A stretch of DNA of 46,353 nt from Pectobacterium polonicum. Lineage in GTDB: Bacteria > Pseudomonadota > Gammaproteobacteria > Enterobacterales > Enterobacteriaceae. Below the pieces are notes generated by a model. The model made no database searches. It was not told the origin of the DNA and saw only the letters and a list, made by a program, of their open reading frames with translations. Shown here one piece after another: positions 11,002-21,867 of the stretch (within the stretch, counting starts at the first letter, position 1; each line of letters opens with the position of its first letter). Location: contig NZ_RJTN01000029.1 of NCBI RefSeq assembly GCF_005497185.1, positions 1-46,353 of the forward strand. Reading direction: 5' to 3'. Position numbers and translations under genes: made by a program.

Positions 11002-11731
11002 GATGATCAAAACCCTGAAAATGGACGTCATGCGCTACAACCCTGAACAGGATCGCGAACCCTATTTTGAGACGTTCGATGTCCCGTACAACACGCAAAC
11101 GTCCCTGCTGGATGCGCTGGGTTATATCAAGGATAACCTGGCACCGGACCTCTCTTACCGCTGGTCCTGCCGTATGGCAATCTGCGGCTCCTGCGGCATG
11201 ATGGTGAATAACGTCCCTAAGTTAGCCTGTAAAACTTTCCTACGTGAATACACGAATGGTCTGAAGGTCGAAGCGCTGGGCAACTTCCCTATCGAGCGCG
11301 ATCTGGTGGTCGACATGACTCACTTCATCGAGAGTCTGGAAGCCATCAAGCCGTATATCATCGGCAACGACCGTAAACCCGCTGACGGCCCGAATAAACA
11401 GACTCCAGCGCAGATGGCAAAATATCACCAGTTCTCTGGCTGTATTAACTGCGGTCTGTGTTATGCGGCCTGCCCGCAGTTCGGCCTGAACCCGGAGTTC
11501 ATCGGTCCGGCTGCAATTACGCTGGCGCACCGTTATAACCTGGATAACCGCGATCACGGCAAGAAAGAACGCATGACGCAATTGAACGGGAATAACGGCG
11601 TCTGGACCTGTACGTTTGTGGGCTACTGCTCAGAAGTGTGTCCGAAGCACGTCGACCCTGCCGCGGCTATCCAGCAAGGCAAAGTCGAAAGCGCGAAAGA
11701 CTTCATGATCGCGATGCTGAAACCACAATAA
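10994..11731 (+). CDS. frdB: Fumarate reductase iron-sulfur subunit
   Basis: FrdB passes electrons from menaquinol in the FrdCD anchor to FrdA through three iron-sulfur clusters. The 245-aa protein has a [2Fe-2S] ferredoxin domain with [10 protein letters not shown], then C-x2-C-x2-C-x3-C motifs at [12 protein letters not shown] for the [4Fe-4S] cluster and a further Cys set in [17 protein letters not shown] for [3Fe-4S]. The start chosen is the ATG at 10994, which matches the E. coli N-terminus (M-A-E-M). The frame is open 45 bases further upstream inside frdA. Confidence 0.97.
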   Translation: MAEMIKTLKMDVMRYNPEQDREPYFETFDVPYNTQTSLLDALGYIKDNLAPDLSYRWSCRMAICGSCGMMVNNVPKLACKTFLREYTNGLKVEALGNFPIERDLVVDMTHFIESLEAIKPYIIGNDRKPADGPNKQTPAQMAKYHQFSGCINCGLCYAACPQFGLNPEFIGPAAITLAHRYNLDNRDHGKKERMTQLNGNNGVWTCTFVGYCSEVCPKHVDPAAAIQQGKVESAKDFMIAMLKPQ

Positions 11732-11744
11732 GGGAGGGACAATG

Positions 11745-12511
<767 letters not shown>

Positions 12512-12541
12512 GTGTAACGCTGCAAATGTAACATCGTACTT

Positions 12542-12570
12542 AACGGCCTGTGTAACGCAGGCCGTTTTAT
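12542..12570 (+). terminator. Rho-independent terminator of frdABCD
   Basis: A 9-bp stem AACGGCCTG/CAGGCCGTT with a 7-nt loop is followed by TTTATTT, 30 bases after the frdD stop. Confidence 0.85.
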
Positions 12571-12633
12571 TTCCCCGCGAGACTACGTCCATCGTCTACA
12601 CTGGAACAAAGATGAAAATGATGAGACGTCAAT

Positions 12634-13233
12634 ATGATGCCCTTTAACGCTATTCGCTTTAACACGATTAGCCTTAACACCACGTTATTCAAAAGCCTGC
12701 TCTTCAAAATCAGACGATGTGGGAAAACGTGCATTGCCGCACTGGTGGCACTCTTTTCTGTTGCTTGTAGCGTGACGCCGCCCGATAACGTCACCGTCGT
12801 GGAAAATTTTGACGTTAATCGCTACCTCGGCACATGGTATGAAATCGCCCGTCTCGACCACCGCTTTGAGCGCAATCTGGAGCGTGTAACGGCAACCTAT
12901 AGCCCGCGGGATGACGGCGGCATCAAGGTGATCAATCGCGGCTTTAACGTCGAAAAACAGGAATGGAAAGAAAGTATCGGAAAGGCGTATTTCACGGGAT
13001 CGCCCCAGCGCGGAGCGCTAAAAGTGTCGTTCTTCGGGCCGTTCTATGGCGGTTACAACATTATTGAATTGGATGACGACTACCGCTACGCCCTGATTTG
13101 CGGGCCGAACCGTGACTATCTGTGGATTCTCTCGCGCACGCCAACATTGGATACTGCGACGCGCGACAAACTGGTCGCCACGGCCAAACGCTACGGCTTC
13201 CCGACAGAGGCGCTGATCTGGGTCAATCAGTAA
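12634..13233 (+). CDS. blc: Outer-membrane lipoprotein Blc (bacterial lipocalin)
   Basis: Blc is an outer-membrane-anchored lipocalin that binds fatty acids and lysophospholipids. The lipocalin signature GTWYEIARLDHRFER is clear, as are GGYNIIELD and the C-terminal YLWILSRTP. A lipobox FSVAC marks Cys45 as the lipidated residue. The protein (199 aa) is about 20 residues longer than E. coli Blc. The excess is a long Asn/Phe/Leu/Lys N-region (FNAIRFNTISLNTTLFK) before the signal helix, encoded by imperfectly repeated sequence. No internal ATG offers a shorter start. The gene follows frdD as in E. coli. Confidence 0.93.
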   Translation: MMPFNAIRFNTISLNTTLFKSLLFKIRRCGKTCIAALVALFSVACSVTPPDNVTVVENFDVNRYLGTWYEIARLDHRFERNLERVTATYSPRDDGGIKVINRGFNVEKQEWKESIGKAYFTGSPQRGALKVSFFGPFYGGYNIIELDDDYRYALICGPNRDYLWILSRTPTLDTATRDKLVATAKRYGFPTEALIWVNQ

Positions 13234-13261
13234 TCGGGGCATATTGGCCGTAATACGCAGA

Positions 13262-13388
<127 letters not shown>

Positions 13389-13394
13389 AACTAT

Positions 13395-13748
13395 CTATCC
13401 CATGATTTTATCGCGAAACATAAAGAAAACGGCGCCTAGCAGACATAACCCCGCCCAAATATAGTCGGTGCGGAAAGGTTCTTTTAAAATGAACATGGAG
13501 AAAGGGATAAATACGGAAAGGCTGATCGCTTCCTGCAATATTTTCAATTGACCCGCAGAGGCGACCTGATAACCAATCCTATTTGCAGGCACCTGTAAGA
13601 GGTATTCGAATAATGCGATACCCCAGCTGATCAACGCAGCAATTATCCAGGTTCGGCCGCTGAAATAGCGTAAATGGCCATACCAGGCGAACGTCATAAA
13701 TATATTGCTCAGCGTCAGCATGCCGACAGTAATGAAAAGAGGCGACAT
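13395..13748 (-). CDS. DMT-type small membrane protein (DUF486 family)
   Basis: This 117-aa protein has four hydrophobic helices and the residues WYGHLRYFSGR, NRIGYQ and a terminal FMFRDKIMG that mark the DUF486 family, related to drug/metabolite transporters. The transported substrate, if any, is unknown. E. coli has the small multidrug-resistance gene sugE near this place, so a different small membrane protein occupies the slot. Its stop lies only 7 bases from the ERIC copy 1 end. Function not assigned. Confidence 0.8.
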   Translation of the reverse strand: MSPLFITVGMLTLSNIFMTFAWYGHLRYFSGRTWIIAALISWGIALFEYLLQVPANRIGYQVASAGQLKILQEAISLSVFIPFSMFILKEPFRTDYIWAGLCLLGAVFFMFRDKIMG

Positions 13749-13859
13749 TATTACTTCTCCGAGTGATCCACTTTCACATTATCTCGCCGTGGGGAAGAAA
13801 ACACCATTACGGCATTTTCTTCCACTCGGAAAAGTTATTACGATTTATTTCTTACGTTA

Positions 13860-13991
13860 TCATTGGGCGCTGCGCTGAATGGCCTTCCCGCCCGCTTCCA
13901 CATCTTGCCCAACGCCTCGGGTGGTATTACACCCCACCACCGCAGAGAGAATAACCAGAGAGAAAATGGCAACACATGCTTTCTTCAACAT
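13860..13991 (-). CDS. ecnB: Entericidin A/B family lipoprotein
   Basis: A 43-aa protein, easily missed because of its size, begins with ATG at 13991 after AAGGA. It has a lysine-started signal helix (MLKKACVAIFSLVILSAVVG), a lipobox ending at Cys21, and the entericidin core CNTTRGVGQDVEAGGKAI. E. coli carries ecnA and ecnB between sugE and efp, the same context. The sequence is closer to EcnB (CNTTRGVGEDI), a small membrane lipoprotein linked to stationary-phase lysis. Only one copy is present here. The choice of B over A rests on remembered similarity. Confidence 0.88.
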   Translation of the reverse strand: MLKKACVAIFSLVILSAVVGCNTTRGVGQDVEAGGKAIQRSAQ

Positions 13992-14126
13992 ACTCGATTC
14001 CTTCTTTATGAGAGTAGGATTTCAACGGTACGAAAGTGACTGCTTTTTAAGCGTAGCCAATTTTGATTGTTGTGGAAGACTTTATAAGGCTGGGGAATAA
14101 AAAAGGAAGACTGAAATGAGGAGTAA

Positions 14127-14161
14127 AGCAAAAGGCCGCCCTCACAGAAGGCGGCCTTTTT
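14127..14161 (-). terminator. Terminator downstream of efp
   Basis: A 10-bp perfect stem AAAGGCCGCC/GGCGGCCTTT with a 9-nt loop has T runs on both strands. It starts 8 bases past the efp stop. Confidence 0.88.
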
Positions 14162-14169
14162 CGCATTAG

Positions 14170-14736
14170 TTACTTAACGCGTGAAACGTACTCACCAGAA
14201 CGCGTATCAACTCTGACAACTTCGCCGATCTGTACGAACAATGGCACTTTAACCACTGCGCCAGTGCTCAGCGTCGCTGGCTTACCACCTGTTCCTGCGG
14301 TATCGCCTTTCAGGCCCGGATCGGTATCGGTGATTTCAGCTTCGATGAAATTCGGTGGCAGAACGGTGATCGGACGACCATCCCACAGCGTAACGATACA
14401 TTCTGCATTATCCTGTAGCCATTTTGCAGAATCACCAACGGTCTTCCCTTCAACCTGATGCTGTTCAAATGTCTCAGGGTGCATGAAGTGGTAGAACTCA
14501 CCGTCGTTATACAGGTAGTTCATGTTGGTATCTACTACGTCTGCACCTTCTGCTGAGTCGGTAGACTTGAAGGTTTTTTCAACGCGAGAGCCCGTCAACA
14601 GGCGACGCATTTTTACACGAGCAAAAGCCTGGCCTTTACCCGGCTTCACAAATTCACTGGATTCGATGGCATACGGTTCGCCTTCGAACATGATTTTAAG
14701 ACCGGAACGGAAATCGTTGCTAGAATAAGTCGCCAT
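14170..14736 (-). CDS. efp: Elongation factor P
   Basis: EF-P enters stalled ribosomes and stimulates peptide bonds at polyproline stretches. The 188-aa protein shows the KOW-like N-domain with the modified residue Lys34 in [11 protein letters not shown], followed by two OB domains. The C-terminal signature runs through the [16 protein letters not shown] and [14 protein letters not shown] region. Lys34 is the substrate of EpmA and EpmB, both encoded in this window. The gene is divergent from epmB, with starts 41 bases apart. Confidence 0.98.
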   Translation of the reverse strand: MATYSSNDFRSGLKIMFEGEPYAIESSEFVKPGKGQAFARVKMRRLLTGSRVEKTFKSTDSAEGADVVDTNMNYLYNDGEFYHFMHPETFEQHQVEGKTVGDSAKWLQDNAECIVTLWDGRPITVLPPNFIEAEITDTDPGLKGDTAGTGGKPATLSTGAVVKVPLFVQIGEVVRVDTRSGEYVSRVK

Positions 14737-14777
14737 AAAGGCCCTCTACAATTTAACACTGGTACGAAGCCAAAAAA

Positions 14778-15824
14778 ATGGCACACATTGTAACCCTAAA
14801 TATACCTTCCAGAGAAGATTGGTTGCAGCAACTTGCAGACGTAATTACCGATCCCGATGAATTACTGCAATTTTTGGCACTGAACGATCACGTAAAACTT
14901 CGGCAAGGCAATGATGCACGCAGGCTTTTTGCGCTGCGTGTACCGCGCGCATTCGCCGCACGGATGCAAAAAGGGAATCCTGACGACCCGCTGCTGCTCC
15001 AGGTATTAACTGCTCGTGAAGAGTTTATTGTCACGCCAGGTTTCACCCACGATCCGCTTGATGAGCAACACAGCGTCGTCCCTGGGCTACTACACAAATA
15101 CCACAACCGTGCCCTGCTGCTGGTTAAAGGCGGCTGTGCCGTAAACTGCCGCTACTGCTTCCGCCGCCATTTCCCGTATCAGGATAATCAGGGCAATAAG
15201 GCAAACTGGCATCAGGCGCTGGATTATATCCGCCAACACCCTGAGCTGGATGAAATCATTTTTTCCGGCGGCGACCCGCTGATGGCCAAGGATCACGAGC
15301 TGGACTGGCTAATCACCGAACTGGAACACATCCCACACGTGAAACGCCTGCGTATTCACAGCCGTTTGCCTGTGGTGATCCCCGCCCGTATTACCGATGC
15401 GCTGTGCGATCGTCTAGCACGCAGTTCGCTTCAGGTGCTGCTGGTGACGCATATTAACCATCCGCAGGAAATCGATCCTGATTTAACACAAAGTATGGCG
15501 CGTTTACGTCGTGCAGGCGTGACGTTGCTCAATCAAAGCGTGCTGCTGCGCGGGGTAAATGATAGCCCTGAGACGCTGGCTCGGCTCAGTAATGCATTAT
15601 TTGACGCGGGAATTCTCCCTTATTACCTACACGTGCTGGATAAGGTACAGGGTGCCGCCCATTTTCTGGTGGATGACAACGAGGCGCGCGCCTTAGTCAA
15701 AGCGCTAATGAAAAAGGTGTCCGGCTATCTGGTGCCGCGTCTGGCACGGGAAATCGGTGGGGAAGCCAGTAAAACACCGCTGGATTTAGGCATGAAGCAG
15801 CATCAGGACGACGCCGAGCAATGA
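14778..15824 (+). CDS. epmB: EF-P (R)-beta-lysine-forming 2,3-aminomutase
   Basis: EpmB (YjeK) is a radical-SAM, PLP-dependent enzyme that turns alpha-lysine into (R)-beta-lysine, the group EpmA attaches to EF-P. The 348-aa protein has the radical-SAM cysteine motif C-x3-C-x2-C in CAVNCRYCFRRHFPY and FSGGDPL as the SAM-binding glycine motif. HVLDKVQGAAHF near the C-terminus belongs to the PLP region. It is divergent from efp, as in E. coli, and ends in a strong terminator. Confidence 0.96.
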   Translation: MAHIVTLNIPSREDWLQQLADVITDPDELLQFLALNDHVKLRQGNDARRLFALRVPRAFAARMQKGNPDDPLLLQVLTAREEFIVTPGFTHDPLDEQHSVVPGLLHKYHNRALLLVKGGCAVNCRYCFRRHFPYQDNQGNKANWHQALDYIRQHPELDEIIFSGGDPLMAKDHELDWLITELEHIPHVKRLRIHSRLPVVIPARITDALCDRLARSSLQVLLVTHINHPQEIDPDLTQSMARLRRAGVTLLNQSVLLRGVNDSPETLARLSNALFDAGILPYYLHVLDKVQGAAHFLVDDNEARALVKALMKKVSGYLVPRLAREIGGEASKTPLDLGMKQHQDDAEQ

Positions 15825-15831
15825 CGGTAGT

Positions 15832-15870
15832 AAACCCGGTGAGAGCCATGCTCTCACCGGGTTTCTTTTT
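15832..15870 (+). terminator. Terminator of epmB
   Basis: A long stem, AAACCCGGTGAGAG paired with CTCTCACCGGGTTT around a CCATG loop, is followed by CTTTTT. It begins 8 bases after the epmB stop and separates it from the convergent yjeI. Confidence 0.92.
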
Positions 15871-15873
15871 AGC

Positions 15874-16218
15874 TTAAGGACACTTGTAAACGCTGCCGTT
15901 CATCTTGCTGTCCAGCGGCGCAAAGCTTGACCAGAAGGTTTCACTCGGACTGGTGGCACCATAGATAGTATTGCCGCCCAACGCCGCCGCTTTATTACGC
16001 AGGTCGTTTGCCGCACCGCGCATAGCACTACCGTCGCCATGGTTGCCCGCCAGCCAGTTCGACTGGCTACCGCTAACTTGCCCCAATAGCTGACATTCGC
16101 TTCCTGGCTTGGTATCCGTGAACGTCACGGACTGCCCAGCGGCGCTGAGTTGGCTGGTACTGCTGCACCCTGCCAGCAAGACTGCCACTGATAGCCCCAA
16201 CAACATACGAACCTGCAT
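15874..16218 (-). CDS. yjeI: DUF4156 lipoprotein YjeI
   Basis: This 114-aa lipoprotein of unknown function has signal helix MLLGLSVAVLLAGC with lipobox LAGC. It also has the family stretch LSAAGQSV, then SECQLLG, QSNWLAGNHGDG, and MRGAANDLRNKAAALGGNTIYG. E. coli YjeI carries the same segments and lies beside epmB. The ATG at 16218 is preferred over an upstream one at 16239 because AAGGAGGAAGAT precedes it and it matches E. coli. pgi lies 42 bases upstream on the same strand, so the two may share transcripts here. Confidence 0.9.
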   Translation of the reverse strand: MQVRMLLGLSVAVLLAGCSSTSQLSAAGQSVTFTDTKPGSECQLLGQVSGSQSNWLAGNHGDGSAMRGAANDLRNKAAALGGNTIYGATSPSETFWSSFAPLDSKMNGSVYKCP

Positions 16219-16260
16219 ATCTTCCTCCTTGCGATTCAAAAACCAAGGGCACAGGCCCGA

Positions 16261-17925
<1,665 letters not shown>

Positions 17926-18017
17926 CTAAGCATGAGTTCAAAGTGACTGAATCGATTGTATCCCTTAAAATCCCGATTGAGATCCCTTTTCTTGCTAAAA
18001 GCGGTTTATGCCCTGTG

Positions 18018-18084
18018 GTTTACTGACAACTTGTCGTTTACTGACAGATTGTTTATTGACAGAAACCGCATAACCCGTTATTTG
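18018..18084 (+). promoter_or_regulatory. lysC promoter with three repeated -35-like units
   Basis: The unit GTTTACTGACA occurs at 18018-18028, again with one extra base at 18036-18046, and as GTTTATTGACAG at 18051-18062. The last one supplies a perfect -35 TTGACA at 18056-18061, followed 16-17 bases later by a weak -10 (TTATTT). The predicted start near 18091 is just before the riboswitch. The function of the other two units is unknown; they may be alternative promoters or a protein site. Confidence 0.45.
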
Positions 18085-18094
18085 TAACACCGTA

Positions 18095-18305
18095 CTTGCA
18101 CACTCGGTGTGCAAGCCAGAAGAGGCGCGTCGCCCAGGTAAGATATCGGAGGAACCGTAATCCGCTGATGATATCTGAGGGGGAGCGACGCCGAGATAGG
18201 GAGAAATACGGCTTTCCTCCTATCGACTACAGAGGCTGAATCCTCTGGGTTGTCACCAGATTCGTCCTGATGGACGTTTAGCAAGGTGGAGCGCTTCTGG
18301 GTGTA
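18095..18305 (+). ncRNA. Lysine riboswitch (L box) of lysC
   Basis: The leader closely matches the E. coli lysC riboswitch. P1 forms between CCAGAAG (18116-18122) and CTTCTGG (18294-18300). Conserved core pieces are AGAGGCGCGTCGCCCAGGTA, TGAGGGGGAGCGACGCCGA, GGCTGAATCCTCTGGGTTGTC and GCAAGGTGGAGCGC. Lysine binding lowers LysC synthesis. In the expression platform (to about 18412) a hairpin GCTGTTT/AAAACAGC precedes the RBS ACGAGG, so control may be by both termination and RBS masking, as in E. coli. Confidence 0.95.
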
Positions 18306-18419
18306 TCGTAGCGATTTTCTACGCCTGCCCCCTACTTACCGCTCTCCCCCTGTGCCAAGGCTGATTAATGGAATGCTGTTTACTGAAAACAGCCTACCCC
18401 TGACACGAGGTTTTTTGAC

Positions 18420-19796
18420 ATGTCTGTAACTGAAGTATCCGCGAACACGAACTCTACCGTTATTGCCAAATTTGGCGGCACCAGCGTGGCGGACTTTGAT
18501 GCCATGAATCGCAGCGCCGATGTAGTGTTATCTAATCCAAATGTACGCGTTGTCGTGCTATCGGCATCGGCGGGTATCACCAATTTACTGGTCGCGCTTG
18601 CGGAAGGCCAGACGCCGGAAACGCGCGCTGAACATCTGGCGAAGATCCGCCAGATCCAATACGCCATCATCGACAAGCTGACCAATCAGAGCGTGATTCG
18701 CGATGAGATTGATCGCATGCTGGACAGCGTGACCACACTGTCTGAGGCAGCAGCACTCGCGACGTCCAACGCCCTGACCGATGAGCTGGTCAGCCACGGC
18801 GAACTGATGTCTACCCTATTGTTTGTTGAGATCCTGCGTCAGCGCGATGTGGTGGCTGAGTGGTTTGATGTGCGTAAAATCATGCGTACCGACGATCATT
18901 TTGGCCGCGCGCAGCCAGATTGTGACGTACTGGGCGAACTGACTCGCAGCCAGTTACAGCCACGCCTTGAACAAGGTTTGGTGATTACTCAGGGCTTTAT
19001 CGGTAGTGAAGCAAAAGGTCGCACAACCACGTTGGGTCGTGGCGGTAGCGATTATACGGCGGCACTGCTGGGCGAAGCGCTCAACGTCAGCCGGATCGAT
19101 ATCTGGACCGATGTTCCCGGCATCTACACCACCGATCCGCGCGTAGTGCCGACGGCAAAACGCATCGACCAAATCATGTTTGAAGAAGCCGCCGAAATGG
19201 CGACATTTGGTGCAAAAGTCCTGCACCCAGCCACGCTGCTGCCTGCGGTGCGTAGCGATATCCCAGTCTTCGTCGGCTCCAGCAAAGACCCAGCCGCAGG
19301 CGGGACGCTGGTGTGCAATAAAACAGAAAATCCGCCGCTGTTCCGCGCGCTGGCGCTGCGCCGTAAGCAAACGTTGCTCACACTGCACAGCCTCAACATG
19401 CTGCACACTCGCGGCTTTCTGGCAGAAGTGTTCAGTATTTTGGCGCGTCACAACATCTCCGTTGACCTGATCACGACATCAGAAGTCAACGTGGCCTTAA
19501 CGCTTGATACCACCGGCTCCACCTCAACGGGCGACAGCCTGCTGTCCAGTGCCTTACTGACCGAGCTGTCATCGCTGTGTCGAGTCGAAGTTGAAGAGAA
19601 CCTGTCACTGGTCGCGCTGATCGGCAACAAGCTGTCTCAGGCCTGTGGCGTGGGGAAAGAAGTGTTTGGCGTGCTGGAACCTTTCCGCATTCGCCTGATC
19701 TGCTACGGTGCCAGCAGCAACAATCTGTGCTTCCTGGTCCCTGGCGACGACGCCGAGCGTGTGGTACAGACACTGCACCGCAGCCTGTTCGAGTAA
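18420..19796 (+). CDS. lysC: Lysine-sensitive aspartokinase III
   Basis: LysC phosphorylates aspartate, the first step towards lysine, threonine, methionine and diaminopimelate. The 458-aa protein has the kinase signature KFGGTSVADFDAM near the N-terminus, then GRGGSDYTAALL and WTDVPGIYTTDPR of the active site. Two C-terminal ACT domains (from about residue 310) form the lysine-inhibition site. It is about nine residues longer than E. coli LysC at the N-terminus (MSVTEVSANTNSTV). The riboswitch upstream marks it as the lysine-controlled isozyme. Confidence 0.97.
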   Translation: MSVTEVSANTNSTVIAKFGGTSVADFDAMNRSADVVLSNPNVRVVVLSASAGITNLLVALAEGQTPETRAEHLAKIRQIQYAIIDKLTNQSVIRDEIDRMLDSVTTLSEAAALATSNALTDELVSHGELMSTLLFVEILRQRDVVAEWFDVRKIMRTDDHFGRAQPDCDVLGELTRSQLQPRLEQGLVITQGFIGSEAKGRTTTLGRGGSDYTAALLGEALNVSRIDIWTDVPGIYTTDPRVVPTAKRIDQIMFEEAAEMATFGAKVLHPATLLPAVRSDIPVFVGSSKDPAAGGTLVCNKTENPPLFRALALRRKQTLLTLHSLNMLHTRGFLAEVFSILARHNISVDLITTSEVNVALTLDTTGSTSTGDSLLSSALLTELSSLCRVEVEENLSLVALIGNKLSQACGVGKEVFGVLEPFRIRLICYGASSNNLCFLVPGDDAERVVQTLHRSLFE

Positions 19797-19860
19797 ATTC
19801 TCCATCAGCGCGCAGTCTCTTAGTCACAAATACAGAGGCATCGTGGGTTTTGCCGTTATC

Positions 19861-20182
19861 CGGCGTAAAAAATTATGCAGCGGTGGGCTTGACCGCCGAG
19901 TGAGCGACAGGACGTCGCGAAAGCCAGTGCCGCGTAGGACAAAAACGTCAAAGACGTTTTTGAACAGCACTTGTGCTGGCCCGAAGGGTGAGCCCCATTT
20001 ATGGGGCTAGTAAACGCGTCACTGGCGGCTCGACTAGCGGTCAGGAACACCGATGGAACCGCGTCAGCGGCATAATTTGCGCCAAAAGCCTGAGGGTCAT
20101 GGGGCGAGCGGCGTTTGAGCCGCCCCATGTCGGGCGCGTGCTACGACGTAGCATGAAAATAGCGGCATTATCGCGCACGAAA
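19861..20182 (-). repeat. Hairpin-rich interspersed element, copy 1
   Basis: This 322-bp non-coding element lies between the convergent ends of lysC and yjbB. It is homologous to 28789-29032. Read on the minus strand it holds several hairpins: TGCTAC/GTAGCA, CATGGGGCG/CGCCCCATG (20121-20129 with 20098-20106), AGCCCCAT/ATGGGGCT, CAGCAC/GTGCTG, an AT-rich stem around AACGTC/GACGTT, and GCGAC/GTCGC (19904-19918). Compared with copy 2, two stems are kept through compensatory changes. A block of about 75 bp with three hairpins is present only here. The short open frame on the minus strand is not thought to be a gene. Confidence 0.65.
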
Positions 20183-20220
20183 CCGCATCTTAATCTGAAT
20201 AAAAATTTCCACAAAGGGAA

Positions 20221-21867
20221 TCACAACGTCAGCGGTGATTCTTCCCGCTCTTCATCCCCATCCTGCTGCACAATCAAGACGTTATACGCTACTGCGCAGA
20301 ACAGTGAATTCAGTCGGTTCATGTCGCCAAGCAAACTCAAATGAAGCGAACTGGTTTCCAGACTCTGTACGTTGTGCTGATGTAAACGATCGACATGCGC
20401 ATGTGCATAGCGGCGGTTCATAATACGGAAACGGTGCTTGGCACGGCGCAGACGTTTAGCGCTAGTGACATCTTCCGACAGGAAAACTGACAGTCCCAAG
20501 CGCAGGTTTGCCAGCAGTTGGTCATGCAGGTGGTTCAACTCCTCCAACCCCTGTGAGGAAAACGCCATACGTACACCAGATGAATGATTGCCAATGTCAT
20601 CAGCCATGCGTTCGATAATATCGCCCGCCTGTTCCAGATTCAGCGCCACTTCGATGACTTCTGCCCAGCGCTGAGAATCCCGCTCATCCAACCCGTCTTT
20701 CTGAATCTGCGCCAGATAAAGCTTAATCGCGGTGTAAAGGATATCGACATCATCATCAAGCCGACGAATCTCCCGCCGCTGCATATGGTCGCCCTGCAAG
20801 ACTTCGCGGTATAAGCGCAGCATCTGCTCCAGCACATCACCAATCCGCAGCGTTTCCCGTGCAGCATTGGCCAACGCTAATGCTGGCGTATCCAGCGAAC
20901 TGGTATCCAGATGACGAGGCTTCATTTGGAGATCGACCTGAGGTGAGTCAGCAATCATCGCGCAGGACAGGCGAGCCACCACGCCAGTAAGCGGAATCAG
21001 CAGCAGGCAACGAATCAGGTTGTAGAACAGGTGGAAGTAAATCACCAGCTCTTCAGCACTTAGCGGAATACGCGCCAGCCAACGCGAGAGCGGCTCAACC
21101 AGCGGTAGCATAACCAGACAACCGAACATCTTGAACAGCATACTGCCGAGCGCCACGCGTCGCCCCGCCGCATTCTGCGTCGAGGTGCTCATCATCGTCA
21201 GTAATCCGCTACCCAGATTGGCACCGATGACCAAACACATCGCCACTTCCAGCGAGATCACACCGCTTGCCGTTAACGTTGCCGTCAACAGCACCGCCGC
21301 CAGGCTGGAATAGGTAATCACCGCGAACAGCGCGCCAGCCAACGCATCCAGCATAACGTCGCCCGTCAATGACGAAAACAGCACCTTCACGCCCGATGCC
21401 TGCGTGATCGGCGCTGCGGCCAAGACGATCATTTCCAGCGCCAGCAGAATCAGCCCAAGCCCAATCGCCACGCGACCAACCTGCCCCACCCGCGTCTGCT
21501 TACGGCTGAGGAAAAATATCACGCCCAGAAAAATCAGCAGCGGAGAAAGCCAGGAGAGATCGAACGTCAGAATTCGCACCATCAGTGCCGTACCGACATC
21601 CGCCCCGAGAATAATCACCAGCGCAGGCGTTAATGCCACCAGCCCCTGTGAGACAAAAGAGGTTGTCAGCAACGCGGTCGCATTGCTGCTCTGCACCAGC
21701 GCAGTGACGCCGATGCCAGCCATAAAAGCCAACGGTTTTTTCTCAACGCTATCGCTGAGAACCCGCCGTAACTGGGTGCCATAAACCCGCATGATACCGG
21801 TACGGACAATGTGAGTGCCCCATACCAGTAACGCAATCGCAGAAAGGAGATTCAGCAGTGTTAACAA
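20221..21867 (-). CDS. yjbB: Na/Pi cotransporter family protein YjbB
   Basis: This 548-aa inner-membrane phosphate exporter has an N-terminal NptA-type transport domain with two repeats: GVTALVQSSNATALL near residue 55 and YSSLAAVLLTATLTASG near residue 200. A C-terminal PhoU-like helical domain (DVDILYTAIKLYLAQ onwards) follows. It matches E. coli YjbB along its length. The best start is a TTG at 21867 (L-T-L-L-N-L-L-S-A), with GGAGG ten bases upstream. The frame extends upstream to an ATG at 21996, but that part has no counterpart in E. coli. It is convergent with lysC. Confidence 0.88.
   Translation of the reverse strand: MLTLLNLLSAIALLVWGTHIVRTGIMRVYGTQLRRVLSDSVEKKPLAFMAGIGVTALVQSSNATALLTTSFVSQGLVALTPALVIILGADVGTALMVRILTFDLSWLSPLLIFLGVIFFLSRKQTRVGQVGRVAIGLGLILLALEMIVLAAAPITQASGVKVLFSSLTGDVMLDALAGALFAVITYSSLAAVLLTATLTASGVISLEVAMCLVIGANLGSGLLTMMSTSTQNAAGRRVALGSMLFKMFGCLVMLPLVEPLSRWLARIPLSAEELVIYFHLFYNLIRCLLLIPLTGVVARLSCAMIADSPQVDLQMKPRHLDTSSLDTPALALANAARETLRIGDVLEQMLRLYREVLQGDHMQRREIRRLDDDVDILYTAIKLYLAQIQKDGLDERDSQRWAEVIEVALNLEQAGDIIERMADDIGNHSSGVRMAFSSQGLEELNHLHDQLLANLRLGLSVFLSEDVTSAKRLRRAKHRFRIMNRRYAHAHVDRLHQHNVQSLETSSLHLSLLGDMNRLNSLFCAVAYNVLIVQQDGDEEREESPLTL

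Noticed and set aside
18018-18062. Possible CRISPR or iteron array from GTTTACTGACA repeats
   Set aside because: Only three imperfect 11-12-bp units with short, unequal spacing; the last coincides with a -35 element, so a promoter role is simpler.
19856-20128. Open frame in the lysC/yjbB gap sharing RAASDAF with a frame near 28930
   Set aside because: The shared peptide comes from the homologous non-coding element. Differences between copies are compensatory in stems and not biased to third codon positions, and neither frame has a ribosome-binding site.
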